Below, piece after piece: positions 29,299 to 40,010 of a stretch of DNA of 64,000 bases. The position numbers and the translations under genes were made by a program. The DNA is from an uncultured bacterium. GTDB taxonomy: Bacteria > Bacillota > Clostridia > Lachnospirales > Lachnospiraceae. Under the pieces are notes generated by a model. The model worked only from the letters and a program-made list of their open reading frames with translations. It was not told the DNA's origin and ran no database searches. The stretch is from positions 59,228 to 123,227 of the forward strand of contig CANRVD010000003.1 of NCBI GenBank assembly GCA_947643145.1. The letters are read 5' to 3'. Every line of letters begins with the position of its first letter. The first letter of the stretch is position 1.

Positions 29299-30414
29299 CT
29301 AACGAATCTTATTTCCCATATAATTCTTTAACATGTCGTTATCTACCACATGGCGGTTATCCATTGTCTTCATAACATCCTTAATCTGAAGCTCTTCTCC
29401 TACTGTGCTGTCTGCCAGGTTGATAATCCTGTTATCCTTAAACGAAAGAATAAACGGCTGCAAAACATTGATAGCGCCTTCTGCTATGACAAGTCCCTTC
29501 TCTCCATTATTAAGCTCAACACAGACACCCGGTGTAAGAAAATTAATACTTTCGACTAATGCCTGTACCGCATCCTTATCAAAATCATTTTTCTTATCCA
29601 GCAGATACCGCAGTGCTGCCATCTCTGAATGCGGTTCTTCATCATAATTCATTGCTGTCATTTTATCAAATGCAGCAGCAACTTTTAAAATGTCCACTTC
29701 CAAAATCTTCTTTGCTGGAGCAGCGCTGTCTTCTGCATCGCTTAAATCATATAACTCTTTGCATAAAAGTGTTGCATTTCTTTTTACACTTGGGTCTAAA
29801 TTATAATCCTGATTTATTATCTGATATCCTGCAAAGCGATATGTATTCACTTGTGTCCTTTCTTCTTCTGTCATGTCATCATTTTTAATTTTTCGTAAGC
29901 TAACCGGAACCAAAAGGCTTCCAACATCGTAAATCAGCCCGGCAACGACAACATCCAGCTGCTGCTTAAATTCAAATTTCAGCCTTTTTGTCATCAAAGC
30001 ACTCAAAATAGCTGTATTAAGTGAATGTTTATATACACAGTCTTCCGCACTTCTTAAATTCTGCACAAAATTAATTTTATGGTGCAGGTTACCATAACGC
30101 TTAATCACCTGGTTCCCAAATGGATATAATCCTTCCGGCTCCGCTTTCTTTGCAAGTTTATCCAGTATTTCCTTAATAGAAAATACAGAAACTGCCTGAA
30201 AACGCTCAAATTCAATATCATCATCACTCATTGGAGGAACCGGTTCTGCTGCTTCCAGAATATACACACCAATCAGTCCAAAATTCTGTATACTGACAAT
30301 GCCCTGATGTGTCAGCTTGGAATTTCTTTCATAAAGCATAACCCCATTTTTATTATATATGGGTTTTGCCAATCTCATACCAGTCTTTAACTTGTCAGTT
30401 TTTACAAATAACAT
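29299..30414 (-). CDS. HD/HDOD-type domain signalling protein
   Basis: N-term LKTGMRLAKPIYNKNGVML typical of HD-GYP-associated regions; degenerate HD region. Confidence 0.65.
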   Translation of the reverse strand: MLFVKTDKLKTGMRLAKPIYNKNGVMLYERNSKLTHQGIVSIQNFGLIGVYILEAAEPVPPMSDDDIEFERFQAVSVFSIKEILDKLAKKAEPEGLYPFGNQVIKRYGNLHHKINFVQNLRSAEDCVYKHSLNTAILSALMTKRLKFEFKQQLDVVVAGLIYDVGSLLVPVSLRKIKNDDMTEEERTQVNTYRFAGYQIINQDYNLDPSVKRNATLLCKELYDLSDAEDSAAPAKKILEVDILKVAAAFDKMTAMNYDEEPHSEMAALRYLLDKKNDFDKDAVQALVESINFLTPGVCVELNNGEKGLVIAEGAINVLQPFILSFKDNRIINLADSTVGEELQIKDVMKTMDNRHVVDNDMLKNYMGNKIR

Positions 30415-30426
30415 ATTACGCTCTCC

Positions 30427-31398
30427 TTATCCTCTCTTCTCCGCTAAATTGCTTGTCACCCTGTTGTACAATTCTAAGGCTGCATTATATCCCATCTTCT
30501 TCTGCCTGTGGTTGATTGCCGCTGATTCGCAAATAATTGCAATATTTCGTCCCGGACGAATCGGAATGGAGTGGCATACTACTTCATTTCCTAAAAACTC
30601 AATAAACTGTTCCTCCAGACCAAGACGGTCGTATTCCTGCTCTTTGTTAAATTCTTCCAGCTTAATGACCAAATCAATTTCCTGTTCATTTTTAACACTT
30701 TCTGCTCCAAAAAGCGCCTTCGCATCAATAATTCCAATTCCACGCAGCTCTATAAAATGCCTTGTGATATTTGGTGCACTTCCTATCAGGGAAATATCAC
30801 TGACACGTTTTATTTCCACCACATCATCTGACACCAGACGGTGTCCTCTGTGAATCAGCTCTAACGCCACCTCTGATTTTCCAATGCCGCTTTCTCCCAT
30901 AATTAAAACACCAACACCAAAGACATCTACCAGAACACCATGAACAGAACATCTTGGTGCCAGTTCCACATTGAGCCAGCGGATCAGCTCTGCCATGAAA
31001 GAAGAGGTTGCTTTGCCAGTGCGCAGAAGCGGCACCTTATATTTTGTTGCAAGCTCCACCACTTCTTCCGGAATCCAGATTTCCCGGCAATAAATAATAC
31101 ATGGCGGCTTTGGAGACTCATCCCCTCCTGCCATAATACGCTCCAACATTTTTAAACTGTGCTCCATCCCCTTCTGCTGCATATAGGTATGTTCTACATG
31201 ACCAATCATCTGGATACGGTTAGAGTCAAAATAATCAAAGTACCCTGCAAGCTGCAGTGCCGGACGGTTAACATCCGTCTGCGTAATCTTTATTTCATCG
31301 ATTGAAACATCCGGCGTACAGTTTTCCAAATGTAAGTGCTCCACCAAATTCTTTAATGGTACGCTATATTCTCCCTTTTGCATAACATCTTTCTGCAT
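30427..31398 (-). CDS. hprK: HPr kinase/phosphorylase
   Basis: GESGIGKSEVALELI Walker A, HprK signature LRGIGIIDAKALFG. Confidence 0.96.
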   Translation of the reverse strand: MQKDVMQKGEYSVPLKNLVEHLHLENCTPDVSIDEIKITQTDVNRPALQLAGYFDYFDSNRIQMIGHVEHTYMQQKGMEHSLKMLERIMAGGDESPKPPCIIYCREIWIPEEVVELATKYKVPLLRTGKATSSFMAELIRWLNVELAPRCSVHGVLVDVFGVGVLIMGESGIGKSEVALELIHRGHRLVSDDVVEIKRVSDISLIGSAPNITRHFIELRGIGIIDAKALFGAESVKNEQEIDLVIKLEEFNKEQEYDRLGLEEQFIEFLGNEVVCHSIPIRPGRNIAIICESAAINHRQKKMGYNAALELYNRVTSNLAEKRG

Positions 31399-31419
31399 AA
31401 TATTTTTCTCCTTTTCATT

Positions 31420-33288
31420 TCAAAAACGTTTATTGCGAAAAAACTCATATACACTCTGCGCTGCACGCTCATTCATGGATTCTGCCTCCAAAAGTTCCTC
31501 CACACTTGCTTCCCGTATCTTTTCCAGAGATTTGAAATGACGCATCAACGCTTTTCTTCTGGTTTCTCCGATCCCCGGTATATCATCCAATATAGACTTT
31601 ACCTGTGCCTTACTCCGTAAAGAACGGTGATACTCAATCGCAAAACGATGTACTTCATCCTGAATGCGCGTCATTAAACGGAACCCCTCGCTATTGATTT
31701 CTATTGGAAGCTCCCTTTCCTGAAAAAACAGCCCTCTTGTCCGGTGTCTGTCATCTTTGACCATGCCGCAGACCGGTATGGTTAAACCCATGTTTTCTAA
31801 CACCTGTTCTGCAATGTGAACTTGTCCTTTTCCGCCATCCATCATAATTAAATCCGGGAAACGGGTGAAACTTCCAAGCTCTTCATTCCACTCTTTGCTT
31901 TCCATTTCCCTGCGTTCTTTCAGACCATGACGGAAACGCCTCGTCAACACTTCCTCCATACTGGCATAATCATCCGGTCCTTGCACTGTCTGAATCCTGA
32001 ACTTCCGGTAATCACTCTTCTTTGGTTTTCCTTTTTCAAATACAACCATAGAGCCAACTGACTGGAAACCGTTAATATTTGAAATATCATACGACTCAAT
32101 TCTGACAGCCTCTTCTATCCCAAGCCAGCCGCAGATTTGTGCCATTGCACCAGCCGTACGTTCTTCTTCCCGACGAATTTTTTCACTGTCCTGCGTCAGC
32201 ACCAAAGCTGCATTCTTATGTGCAAGTTCCATCAGGCGCTCTTTCTGCCCCTTTTTCGGTACCAGAATACTAACCTTGCTTCCCCGGCGCTGTCCAAGCC
32301 ACTCCTCAATCAGTCTGGCATCCTGTATCTCATATTCTAACATGACTTCCCGTGGAATAAAAGGTGTTCCTGCATAAAACTGTTTTACAAAAGATTGTAA
32401 AATTTCATCGTTGGTATCCCCCTCTATTCCATTCAGATGAAAATGATCCCGTCCAATCAGCTTTCCTTCACGAACAAAAAACACCTGTACTACTGCCTCC
32501 TGATTCGTTGCGGCAACTGCAATAATATCCCTGTCAACTCCCCCAAAGTCTGTAATTTTCTGCCGGATTTCCACCTTCTTAACACTTTCTATCAAATCGC
32601 GGTATCCTGCGGCCTCCTCAAATTCAAGTTTTTCTGACGCGCTCTCCATCTTTTCCTGCAAAATCTGGATTACTTCATGATAATCCCCTTCTAAAAGCTT
32701 CAATGCCCTGTTAAAATTTTCACGGTATTCTTCTTTCGAAATATACCCCTGACAAGGTGCATCACATTGCTTAATGTGATAATTCAGACAGGGTCTTTCC
32801 TTTCCCCTGTCCCTTGGCAAAACACGATTACAGGTTCGTACATGATAAATCTTGCGTGCCATCTCTAACGCATCCTTTGCTGTTCCCTGATTGGTAAAAG
32901 GACCAAAGTATTTCGATTTATCCCGCTTCTGCTCCCTGCAGTAAATCAGCCTTGGATACTCTTCATATACCGTTGCGCGGATAAAAGGATACGTTTTGTC
33001 ATCCTTTAGCATTGTGTTGTATTTTGGCATATATTCTTTTATCAGGTTATTCTCTAACACCAGTGCTTCCACTTCTGAATCGGTAATAATATATTCAAAA
33101 TGGTCAATATGGGATATCATCTGCTGAATCTTTGGCGATACCCTCCTGCTGCTTTGAAAATACTGACGGACGCGGTTTTTCAGGCTAATTGCCTTCCCCA
33201 CATAAATGATGGCATCCTTTTTATCATGCATCAGATATACTCCCGGCTTTGCCGGAAGCTTCTTCAGCTCCTCTTCTATATCAAACAA
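31420..33288 (-). CDS. uvrC: excinuclease ABC subunit C
   Basis: [36 protein letters not shown]-term HhH. Confidence 0.98.
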   Translation of the reverse strand: MFDIEEELKKLPAKPGVYLMHDKKDAIIYVGKAISLKNRVRQYFQSSRRVSPKIQQMISHIDHFEYIITDSEVEALVLENNLIKEYMPKYNTMLKDDKTYPFIRATVYEEYPRLIYCREQKRDKSKYFGPFTNQGTAKDALEMARKIYHVRTCNRVLPRDRGKERPCLNYHIKQCDAPCQGYISKEEYRENFNRALKLLEGDYHEVIQILQEKMESASEKLEFEEAAGYRDLIESVKKVEIRQKITDFGGVDRDIIAVAATNQEAVVQVFFVREGKLIGRDHFHLNGIEGDTNDEILQSFVKQFYAGTPFIPREVMLEYEIQDARLIEEWLGQRRGSKVSILVPKKGQKERLMELAHKNAALVLTQDSEKIRREEERTAGAMAQICGWLGIEEAVRIESYDISNINGFQSVGSMVVFEKGKPKKSDYRKFRIQTVQGPDDYASMEEVLTRRFRHGLKERREMESKEWNEELGSFTRFPDLIMMDGGKGQVHIAEQVLENMGLTIPVCGMVKDDRHRTRGLFFQERELPIEINSEGFRLMTRIQDEVHRFAIEYHRSLRSKAQVKSILDDIPGIGETRRKALMRHFKSLEKIREASVEELLEAESMNERAAQSVYEFFRNKRF

Positions 33289-33501
33289 TCATCGCCCTCC
33301 TGCACATTTTAGTGTACCAAATTGATTCTTTATATTATACTAATTTTTGTTGATTTTCGCAAGAAAAAGAGCACCAGCTTCCAGGCAGCAACATTTGTAA
33401 CTGCTCACGGAGTAAACAGTTACACATTTTCTTTTTTATCATTTTCTGTTATAATGCTGTTTGGGTTAGATTAATATTTTTTTGAGAAAAGAGGTCTTAT
33501 T

Positions 33502-34260
33502 ATGCTTTCTAATTTTCATACACATACCTATCGATGCCAGCACGCGACAGGTGAAGATAAAGACTACATAGAAGCTGCCATTCAGGCAGGCTTTCAGACG
33601 CTTGGTTTTTCCGACCACTGTCCGTGGTCTTTTACAGATGGCTATGTTTCCAGAATCCGTATGACACCTTCTGAAATGGATGATTATTTTTCATCCATCG
33701 AACGCCTGCGGAAAGAATATGCAAAAGATATCACGATATATGCAGGCTTTGAGGCAGAATATACCCCTGCTCTGGATGAAGCGCAACAAAAACTTTTTGA
33801 AGAATATCCGGTTGACTATCTGATTCTTGGACAGCACTTTCTGGGACCAGAATCAGACTCCCTCTTTGTTGGCGCACCAACCACAGACGAGACTGTTTTA
33901 AAACAATATGTCGATTTGGTAATTGAAGGAATGGAATCCGGCAGATACCTGTATCTGGCCCACCCGGATGTCGCGAACTATATCGGCCCAGACTCTGTTT
34001 ACGAAAAACATATGTCCCGTCTCTGCCAGTATTTCAAAGAAAAAAATATCCCTTTGGAAATCAATATTCTGGGATTGTGGGACAAACGCCATTATCCATG
34101 TGACAAATTCCTAAAAATTGCCGGCAAAACCGGAAATACCGTGGTACTGGGTATGGATGCCCATGCACCGGAACAGCTTTTGCGGCTTGATTCTGTAAAG
34201 CAGGCAGAACGCCTTTGTGAAAAATATAATTTAAAAATAACAGAGCCTGTTATCCCATAG
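33502..34260 (+). CDS. histidinol-phosphatase (PHP family)
   Basis: NFHTHTYRCQHA, GFSDHCPW, LAHPDVANY, GMDAHAPE. Confidence 0.85.
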   Translation: MLSNFHTHTYRCQHATGEDKDYIEAAIQAGFQTLGFSDHCPWSFTDGYVSRIRMTPSEMDDYFSSIERLRKEYAKDITIYAGFEAEYTPALDEAQQKLFEEYPVDYLILGQHFLGPESDSLFVGAPTTDETVLKQYVDLVIEGMESGRYLYLAHPDVANYIGPDSVYEKHMSRLCQYFKEKNIPLEINILGLWDKRHYPCDKFLKIAGKTGNTVVLGMDAHAPEQLLRLDSVKQAERLCEKYNLKITEPVIP

Positions 34261-34301
34261 AAAAGCATAGCACTACAAACACAGGAATCTATTTTAAATA
34301 G

Positions 34302-34330
34302 AAAAGAGGCTGCACATCAGCCTCTTTTTT
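34302..34330. terminator. bidirectional intrinsic terminator between convergent genes
   Basis: AAAAGAGGCTG cacat CAGCCTCTTTTTT. Confidence 0.85.
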
Positions 34331-34381
34331 AGCACAATATTTCTAATTCCAGACAGACTATTTCAATCCACGGCAAAATGT

Positions 34382-37096
34382 TTATTCCTGTGTACCATCT
34401 TCCTTCTTTGGTGACATAAACTTCTGAACAATTTTTGCAACGCCGTCCTCGTCATTACTGTCCGTAATGAAATCCGCTGCTTCCCTGACCTCTGGCTGTG
34501 CATTTCCCATTGCCACACCAAGTCCCGCCTGCCGCAGCATCGGAAGGTCATTATAACTGTCTCCTACACAAATCAACTTATCCTTCTTAATATCCAGATG
34601 CCGCATCAGCTTATCAACTGCAACCCCCTTATCCACAAACTTCGGTAAAAGCTCTACATAATATGGGTCGGATCGGAAAACATTCAACTGTCCGCCAAAT
34701 TTTTTCTGCATTTCTTTCTCAATTTCCTTCATCACTTCCGGCTCACCTGCTAAAAGGAATTTGTTTACCGGAAAATCTACTGTACGAACAAACTCTTCTG
34801 TCTCACGTATTGTCACTTCACATGCCTTTGCATCTGCTTCAATATACTGATTAATTCCATTTCCGGAAATCAACTCTTTCTGCCTGTCATGATATACAAA
34901 AATTCCGACTCCGGCTTCTTTGGCAGCTTTATAAACAGGTGCCGTTAATTCAGCCGACACCGTCTGGTTGTAAATACATTCCCCTGTCTTGCAGTTAAGA
35001 ACTGTCGTTCCATTATATGCAATAATGTAACCGCCAAACTCTTCCAAAGAAATTGCCGATGCTGTCCGTCTGATTCCTGAAATGGAGCGCCCGGATGCAA
35101 TCGCAATCACTTTTCCTCGCTTCTGCGCATCTACCAGCGTTTCCTTTGTCAGATTCGTAATCATTCTCTGGGAGTTTAACAACGTTCCATCAATGTCCAG
35201 CACCAATAAGTCATAACGGTCACCTTCCGGCTCATCAATTCCTTTTACCTTCCGGAAAATTTTCATAAACTCTTTACCGGTAATCGTCTCATGCTCAATC
35301 AGATATTCTGCTAATTTATCAAGAGCCTCCCTGTTACCTGACAAATAATCCACTGCCTTCTGGTAACATTCCCGAAGAATTTTCATAACCTCTTTGTCGA
35401 TTTCCGCTTCGGTTGCATCACCGCAATTTAAGACAGTTCTTCCATCCAGATACTTACTCTCAACCGATTCCAGACCAATCAGTCCGAACTTTTCTGACAT
35501 ACCATACTGGGTAACCATAGAACGGGCCAGCGAAGTTGCCTTTTCAATATCATTGGATGCACCTGTCGTAATAGAGTCGAAGACCAGCTCCTCTGCTGCA
35601 CGTCCGCCAAACAGAGTAACAATCCTGGCAAGGATTTCCTCCTTGCTCATCAGGTATTTTTCCTCCTCCGGCACCTGCATGACATAGCCAAGAGAACCCA
35701 TTGTCCTCGGTACAATCGTAATTTTCTGAACTGGTTCAGCGTCCTTTTGAAGTGCAGTTACCAATGCGTGTCCTGTCTCATGGTAAGCAACTACTTTCTT
35801 CTCTTCTTTACCAAGAATCCTGTCCTTTTTCTCTTTTCCGGCAATTACCACCTCAACTGCTTCAAAAAGGTCTCTCTGGCTGACAGCCCTTCTTCCACTG
35901 CGCACTGCCATAATCGCTGCTTCATTTATCATATTTGCAAGGTCTGCACCAACTGCACCACTGGTAGCTAATGCAATCGCATCAAAGTCAACGGATTCAT
36001 CCATTAAAACATCTTTGGCATGTACCTTTAAAATATCCACACGCCCTTTTAAATCCGGTTTTTCTACAATAATTCTCCTGTCAAAACGGCCTGGACGAAG
36101 CAGGGCATGGTCTAATACTTCCGGGCGGTTTGTTGCACCAAGAATAACCAGTCCTTTGGAAGTGTCAAAACCATCCATCTCAGATAAAAGCTGGTTTAAC
36201 GTCTGCTCCCTTTCGTCATTTCCTCCGCCGTAACGGCTGTCACGGCTCTTTCCAATCGCATCAATTTCATCAATAAAAATGATACATGGCGCCATTTGCT
36301 GTGCCTGCTTAAAAAGATCACGCACACGGGAAGCACCTACACCAACAAACATCTCCACAAAATCCGAGCCGGACAATGAGAAAAACGGAACTCCCGCCTC
36401 ACCGGCTACCGCCTTGGCAAGAAGTGTCTTACCGGTACCCGGAGGTCCCACAAGCAGCGCACCTTTTGGCAGCTTTGCTCCAATCGCTGTATATTTTTGC
36501 GGATTGTGCAAAAAATCCACCAGTTCATACAGGGAATCCATTGCCTCTTCCTGTCCCGCCACATCCCGGAACAGAACTCCCGTCTCCTTCTGCACATACA
36601 TTTTTGCTGTGCTCTTACCAACCCCCATCATACCGCCTGAGCTTTTTGACATAGCGCGGAATACAAAGAAAAGCCCGCCCCACAAAAGCAAAATCGGCAC
36701 AAGGGTTGTTAACAGCATATAACCAATACCGGATGTACTGTCCGAAGTATCTCTGTAAAACTGGACATTTGCAGCTTCTAACCTCGCTACTAACTGGGTA
36801 TCCATAGAAATTAAACCGGTATAATATGTGGTCTGATATAATGTATTATTCTGTGAAACCGGTATAATTTCCAACTCACTGGAAGTAATCTTTACTGTTT
36901 TTACATTGCCCTCTTCCAGTAACTGCAAAAACTGGTCATAAGTAATCTCTTTATTTGTTGCGCTTTTTACCTGACTATTCATAAATGAGAATATCAAAAA
37001 AAGTCCCAGTGCCACTGCAAGGCAAATGATAATTCCCGTCCGGTTACTTCGGTTATCCCGTTTGTCGTTCCCCTGATTTCGATTGTTGTTCTCCAA
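34382..37096 (-). CDS. ftsH: FtsH-type ATP-dependent zinc metalloprotease fused to a C-terminal Cof/HAD-IIB phosphatase
   Basis: [22 protein letters not shown], then DIDGTLLNS ... [10 protein letters not shown] in the same uninterrupted frame (904 aa). Confidence 0.93.
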   Translation of the reverse strand: MENNNRNQGNDKRDNRSNRTGIIICLAVALGLFLIFSFMNSQVKSATNKEITYDQFLQLLEEGNVKTVKITSSELEIIPVSQNNTLYQTTYYTGLISMDTQLVARLEAANVQFYRDTSDSTSGIGYMLLTTLVPILLLWGGLFFVFRAMSKSSGGMMGVGKSTAKMYVQKETGVLFRDVAGQEEAMDSLYELVDFLHNPQKYTAIGAKLPKGALLVGPPGTGKTLLAKAVAGEAGVPFFSLSGSDFVEMFVGVGASRVRDLFKQAQQMAPCIIFIDEIDAIGKSRDSRYGGGNDEREQTLNQLLSEMDGFDTSKGLVILGATNRPEVLDHALLRPGRFDRRIIVEKPDLKGRVDILKVHAKDVLMDESVDFDAIALATSGAVGADLANMINEAAIMAVRSGRRAVSQRDLFEAVEVVIAGKEKKDRILGKEEKKVVAYHETGHALVTALQKDAEPVQKITIVPRTMGSLGYVMQVPEEEKYLMSKEEILARIVTLFGGRAAEELVFDSITTGASNDIEKATSLARSMVTQYGMSEKFGLIGLESVESKYLDGRTVLNCGDATEAEIDKEVMKILRECYQKAVDYLSGNREALDKLAEYLIEHETITGKEFMKIFRKVKGIDEPEGDRYDLLVLDIDGTLLNSQRMITNLTKETLVDAQKRGKVIAIASGRSISGIRRTASAISLEEFGGYIIAYNGTTVLNCKTGECIYNQTVSAELTAPVYKAAKEAGVGIFVYHDRQKELISGNGINQYIEADAKACEVTIRETEEFVRTVDFPVNKFLLAGEPEVMKEIEKEMQKKFGGQLNVFRSDPYYVELLPKFVDKGVAVDKLMRHLDIKKDKLICVGDSYNDLPMLRQAGLGVAMGNAQPEVREAADFITDSNDEDGVAKIVQKFMSPKKEDGTQE

Positions 37097-37248
37097 GTTC
37101 CTGCCTCCTTTATACCGCGTAATCTATATCCCATTTTATATAAATTTTGTGACGATTCTAAGAACTTTCCTAATTGGATTATACTAGTATAAATCTAAGC
37201 AGAGGAAAAAGCAACACATAGAAAACAAAATAAATCATAACATTATAA

Positions 37249-38064
37249 CTAATTATTATATATAACAGTCACATTAGATGAATTCTCCACCGCATAAATC
37301 TGATTGATTTTCTTCATATCATATCCATCTTCTGCATTCAGCCACTTCTCCCATTTTTCTTTCGGCGCATCTTCCTCTCTGATTAGATAATACTCTACTG
37401 TCTCTTCCTTCGCATTTGTATACGCAACCACTTCTTCATAGCTTCCATAAAATTCTCCTCCCCCAAATTTATCCCTGCTATAGTCAGTATATAAATAATA
37501 TTTCCCATCTATATAGGAAATATAATCATAAACGGTGTCTCCTTCTGTCGTATAACTTAACATTACAACTGCAATTGCCGTACTAATATCATGTACTGCT
37601 TTTCCTTGCTTTCTGTCGCGTTCCCTCTCCTCACTCTTTCTGGTTATGGTAAGAAACTTATACCACTCCTCATCAAAATAATTATTTTCTTTTTCCGAAT
37701 AAAGAATTCTGTTGTGCGTACCTCCAATCATCCCAAGTTTTTTCATTTCCTGAAAGGAATCAACCTTATCAGGAAGACTTGACAAATATTTTTTTATCTT
37801 TCCCTTTTCTCCCTCACCATATACCGGAATCCCCGACTCCGTATATGATATCTCCTGCTTATCATCCATTTTTACATCTGTGTTATCTACTTTACTATCA
37901 TCTGCTTCTCTGTCAGCAGTCTTTTCCTCCGGTTCTTTCTTTTCCTCTGCTGCCTTCTGATTCTCCGTTTCACTTGCCACTTTACTTCCACATCCAATCA
38001 GGCAGCATGCCGTAATTCCTCCTGCCAGTAATAATCTCATTCCTTTTGCTATAATCTTTTTCAT
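37249..38064 (-). CDS. putative lipoprotein, unknown function
   Basis: Signal peptide with CLIGCGSK lipobox, Lys/Glu/Asp-rich linker. Confidence 0.7.
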   Translation of the reverse strand: MKKIIAKGMRLLLAGGITACCLIGCGSKVASETENQKAAEEKKEPEEKTADREADDSKVDNTDVKMDDKQEISYTESGIPVYGEGEKGKIKKYLSSLPDKVDSFQEMKKLGMIGGTHNRILYSEKENNYFDEEWYKFLTITRKSEERERDRKQGKAVHDISTAIAVVMLSYTTEGDTVYDYISYIDGKYYLYTDYSRDKFGGGEFYGSYEEVVAYTNAKEETVEYYLIREEDAPKEKWEKWLNAEDGYDMKKINQIYAVENSSNVTVIYNN

Positions 38065-38150
38065 AATAATCCTCCATACCGCCTATGGCGGCTCAAATAT
38101 TGATAAAAATGCTGTTTTGCATTTTTCCTGTTTCCGTGACTTTAGATGCT

Positions 38151-39095
38151 CTAAGATTTTTTAAAAACTCCATAGTACTTTTCCCCTTTTACACCAATTA
38201 CAAACTTTCCAATCTCCTGCTCCCTGCCACTCTCTTGCCGAATCGAAATATTAATAATATTCTGTATTTCAATTCCCTTCGTTTCCCATTCTGGAACAGG
38301 AATGGCCGCCCAACTGACTTCTGCAAATCTTCTGGTATCAAACTCTACAATTCCGCCCGACTTACAGTCTGCATCCTGCAGATTTACATATTTTGTCACA
38401 CCGCCTTCTGTAACCGATATAATCTTACTTACCTGCGAATACAGAGAATACGTTAGTTTTCCGCCCTCATCCCCAAAAGTAAGTTTGATTACCGGAACCT
38501 TCTCTCCTTCCTTACTATCTACTTCTTCTATCTGTAAAATTTTCGTTACTCCTTCCTTTAGTTCCTTCTTCCCCTCTTTCGCAGTATTGTCATCCGTGCT
38601 CTCCTCCGATGTCTGACTACTGCTATTATTAATGCTTTCTTTTTTTGTCTTTGACTTGTCTTTGCCGTCCTCCACTGCTTCTGCCCAGATTTTCAACTCC
38701 TGCTCCTTTTCTTTACTGCTATTTTCCAAAGAACCTCCCGAAACCCTTGGAGCATTCTGATGCCCAACCTCTTTCTTTTCGGACACAATACTGTGCCTGT
38801 CTGTATATTGTCTAAATAACTCACCTCCCTTATTTCCCGCAATCATCACCAATGCCAGACAGGCTGCTGCCGCCAGTCCCCTGCATACTATTTTCCGATA
38901 CTTATGCCCCGCTTTCCTTCCCTCTGGCTCTTCTTCCCCAAAAACAATATCCCCCTCTTCTTTTCGCTTCCCCTGCTCCTCTGCCTCCTTTTGAAAAACA
39001 GAATATTCTGCTGCCTTTGCTATCATATCTTCCGGCAGATTTCCGATTGCATCCAGCAATATCTCCTCCCCTGTCTTCTCTCTGTCTTTTCTCAT
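38151..39095 (-). CDS. single-TM protein, putative anti-sigma factor partner
   Basis: One TM after basic N-terminal region; ATGA overlap with the upstream ECF sigma gene. Confidence 0.6.
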   Translation of the reverse strand: MRKDREKTGEEILLDAIGNLPEDMIAKAAEYSVFQKEAEEQGKRKEEGDIVFGEEEPEGRKAGHKYRKIVCRGLAAAACLALVMIAGNKGGELFRQYTDRHSIVSEKKEVGHQNAPRVSGGSLENSSKEKEQELKIWAEAVEDGKDKSKTKKESINNSSSQTSEESTDDNTAKEGKKELKEGVTKILQIEEVDSKEGEKVPVIKLTFGDEGGKLTYSLYSQVSKIISVTEGGVTKYVNLQDADCKSGGIVEFDTRRFAEVSWAAIPVPEWETKGIEIQNIINISIRQESGREQEIGKFVIGVKGEKYYGVFKKS

Positions 39096-39664
39096 AAATA
39101 AATCCCCTCACCTTCCAAATAGATTTTAAGCTCCTTCCTCATACGAAATAATATGGATTTAACCGTATTTTCCTTCATACACAGTCCTTCTGCCAGTTCC
39201 CTGATTTCCATCATATAAAAATACCGCCTGATAAAAACCGCCTGCTGCTCCCTGCTTTTTCCCCGTAACCATGCTGCAATAGCATCTGTCAAATCCTTTT
39301 TTTCCATCTCTTCCGACACTTCCCTGCCATCACTCAGGCAGTCTGATAATTCTTCCAATGCAACAGACATAATATCACCTCTGCGTTTTTTTCTATGCTG
39401 CTTCGTATACATACTAAGCGCAAGATTGCGTACTATCTTCGCAAGATAGCCAGCCAGATTCTCCGGCTGGTGCGGGGGAATTGAATTCCATGCGCGAAGC
39501 CATGTATCATTGATGCACTCCTCTGCATCCTCTTCATTTGCCACAATCCGTCTGGCGATTGTGCTACAGTACCTTTGGTATTTTTTCTGCATTTGTACGA
39601 TGCCTTCTTCCTCTCTCTCCCAAAGAAGCTGTACTATCTCATCATCCTGTATTCCATTCTGCAT
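39092..39664 (-). CDS. RNA polymerase sigma factor, sigma-70/ECF family
   Basis: EDAEECINDTWLRAWNSIPPHQPENLAGYLAKIVRNLA; region 4 MEIRELAEGLCMKENTVKSILFRMRKEL. Confidence 0.92.
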   Translation of the reverse strand: MQNGIQDDEIVQLLWEREEEGIVQMQKKYQRYCSTIARRIVANEEDAEECINDTWLRAWNSIPPHQPENLAGYLAKIVRNLALSMYTKQHRKKRRGDIMSVALEELSDCLSDGREVSEEMEKKDLTDAIAAWLRGKSREQQAVFIRRYFYMMEIRELAEGLCMKENTVKSILFRMRKELKIYLEGEGIYL

Positions 39665-39858
39665 TTTCTGATAAGCCCTCCTTCCCTCTTTCTCACAGCC
39701 GAAATACTGATTTCTAAAACCTCAAAACACCCTTCTATCTATATACACTCTGTTTTTTCAGCAAAGTTGCAGAAAAACTAATTTTTTTCTTGCCCTATTT
39801 GCCACCATTAACAAAAAAACTAACATCTCTAATAGAAAAAAGCAACAAAAAATAATCA

Positions 39859-39887
39859 TTGACAGAAAGCACAAATTGAGCTATGAT
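39859..39887 (+). promoter_or_regulatory. sigma-A type promoter for pyrG
   Basis: TTGACA (39859-39864), 17-nt spacer, TATGAT (39882-39887). Confidence 0.75.
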
Positions 39888-39904
39888 AATTCAATATTGG
39901 TTGT

Positions 39905-39944
39905 AGCTGTTCAGAGGTACTTGGACAGCTATTATTAGTTTTTT
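39905..39944 (+). promoter_or_regulatory. pyrG leader hairpin followed by T-run (possible attenuator)
   Basis: AGCTGTTC/GGACAGCT stem, 8-nt gap, TTTTTT. Confidence 0.5.
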
Positions 39945-40010
39945 ATAGGATCGTAAAGTTCTCAGATTAAGATAAAATACTTTAGATTTACATATAAGGA
40001 GGATACCTCA

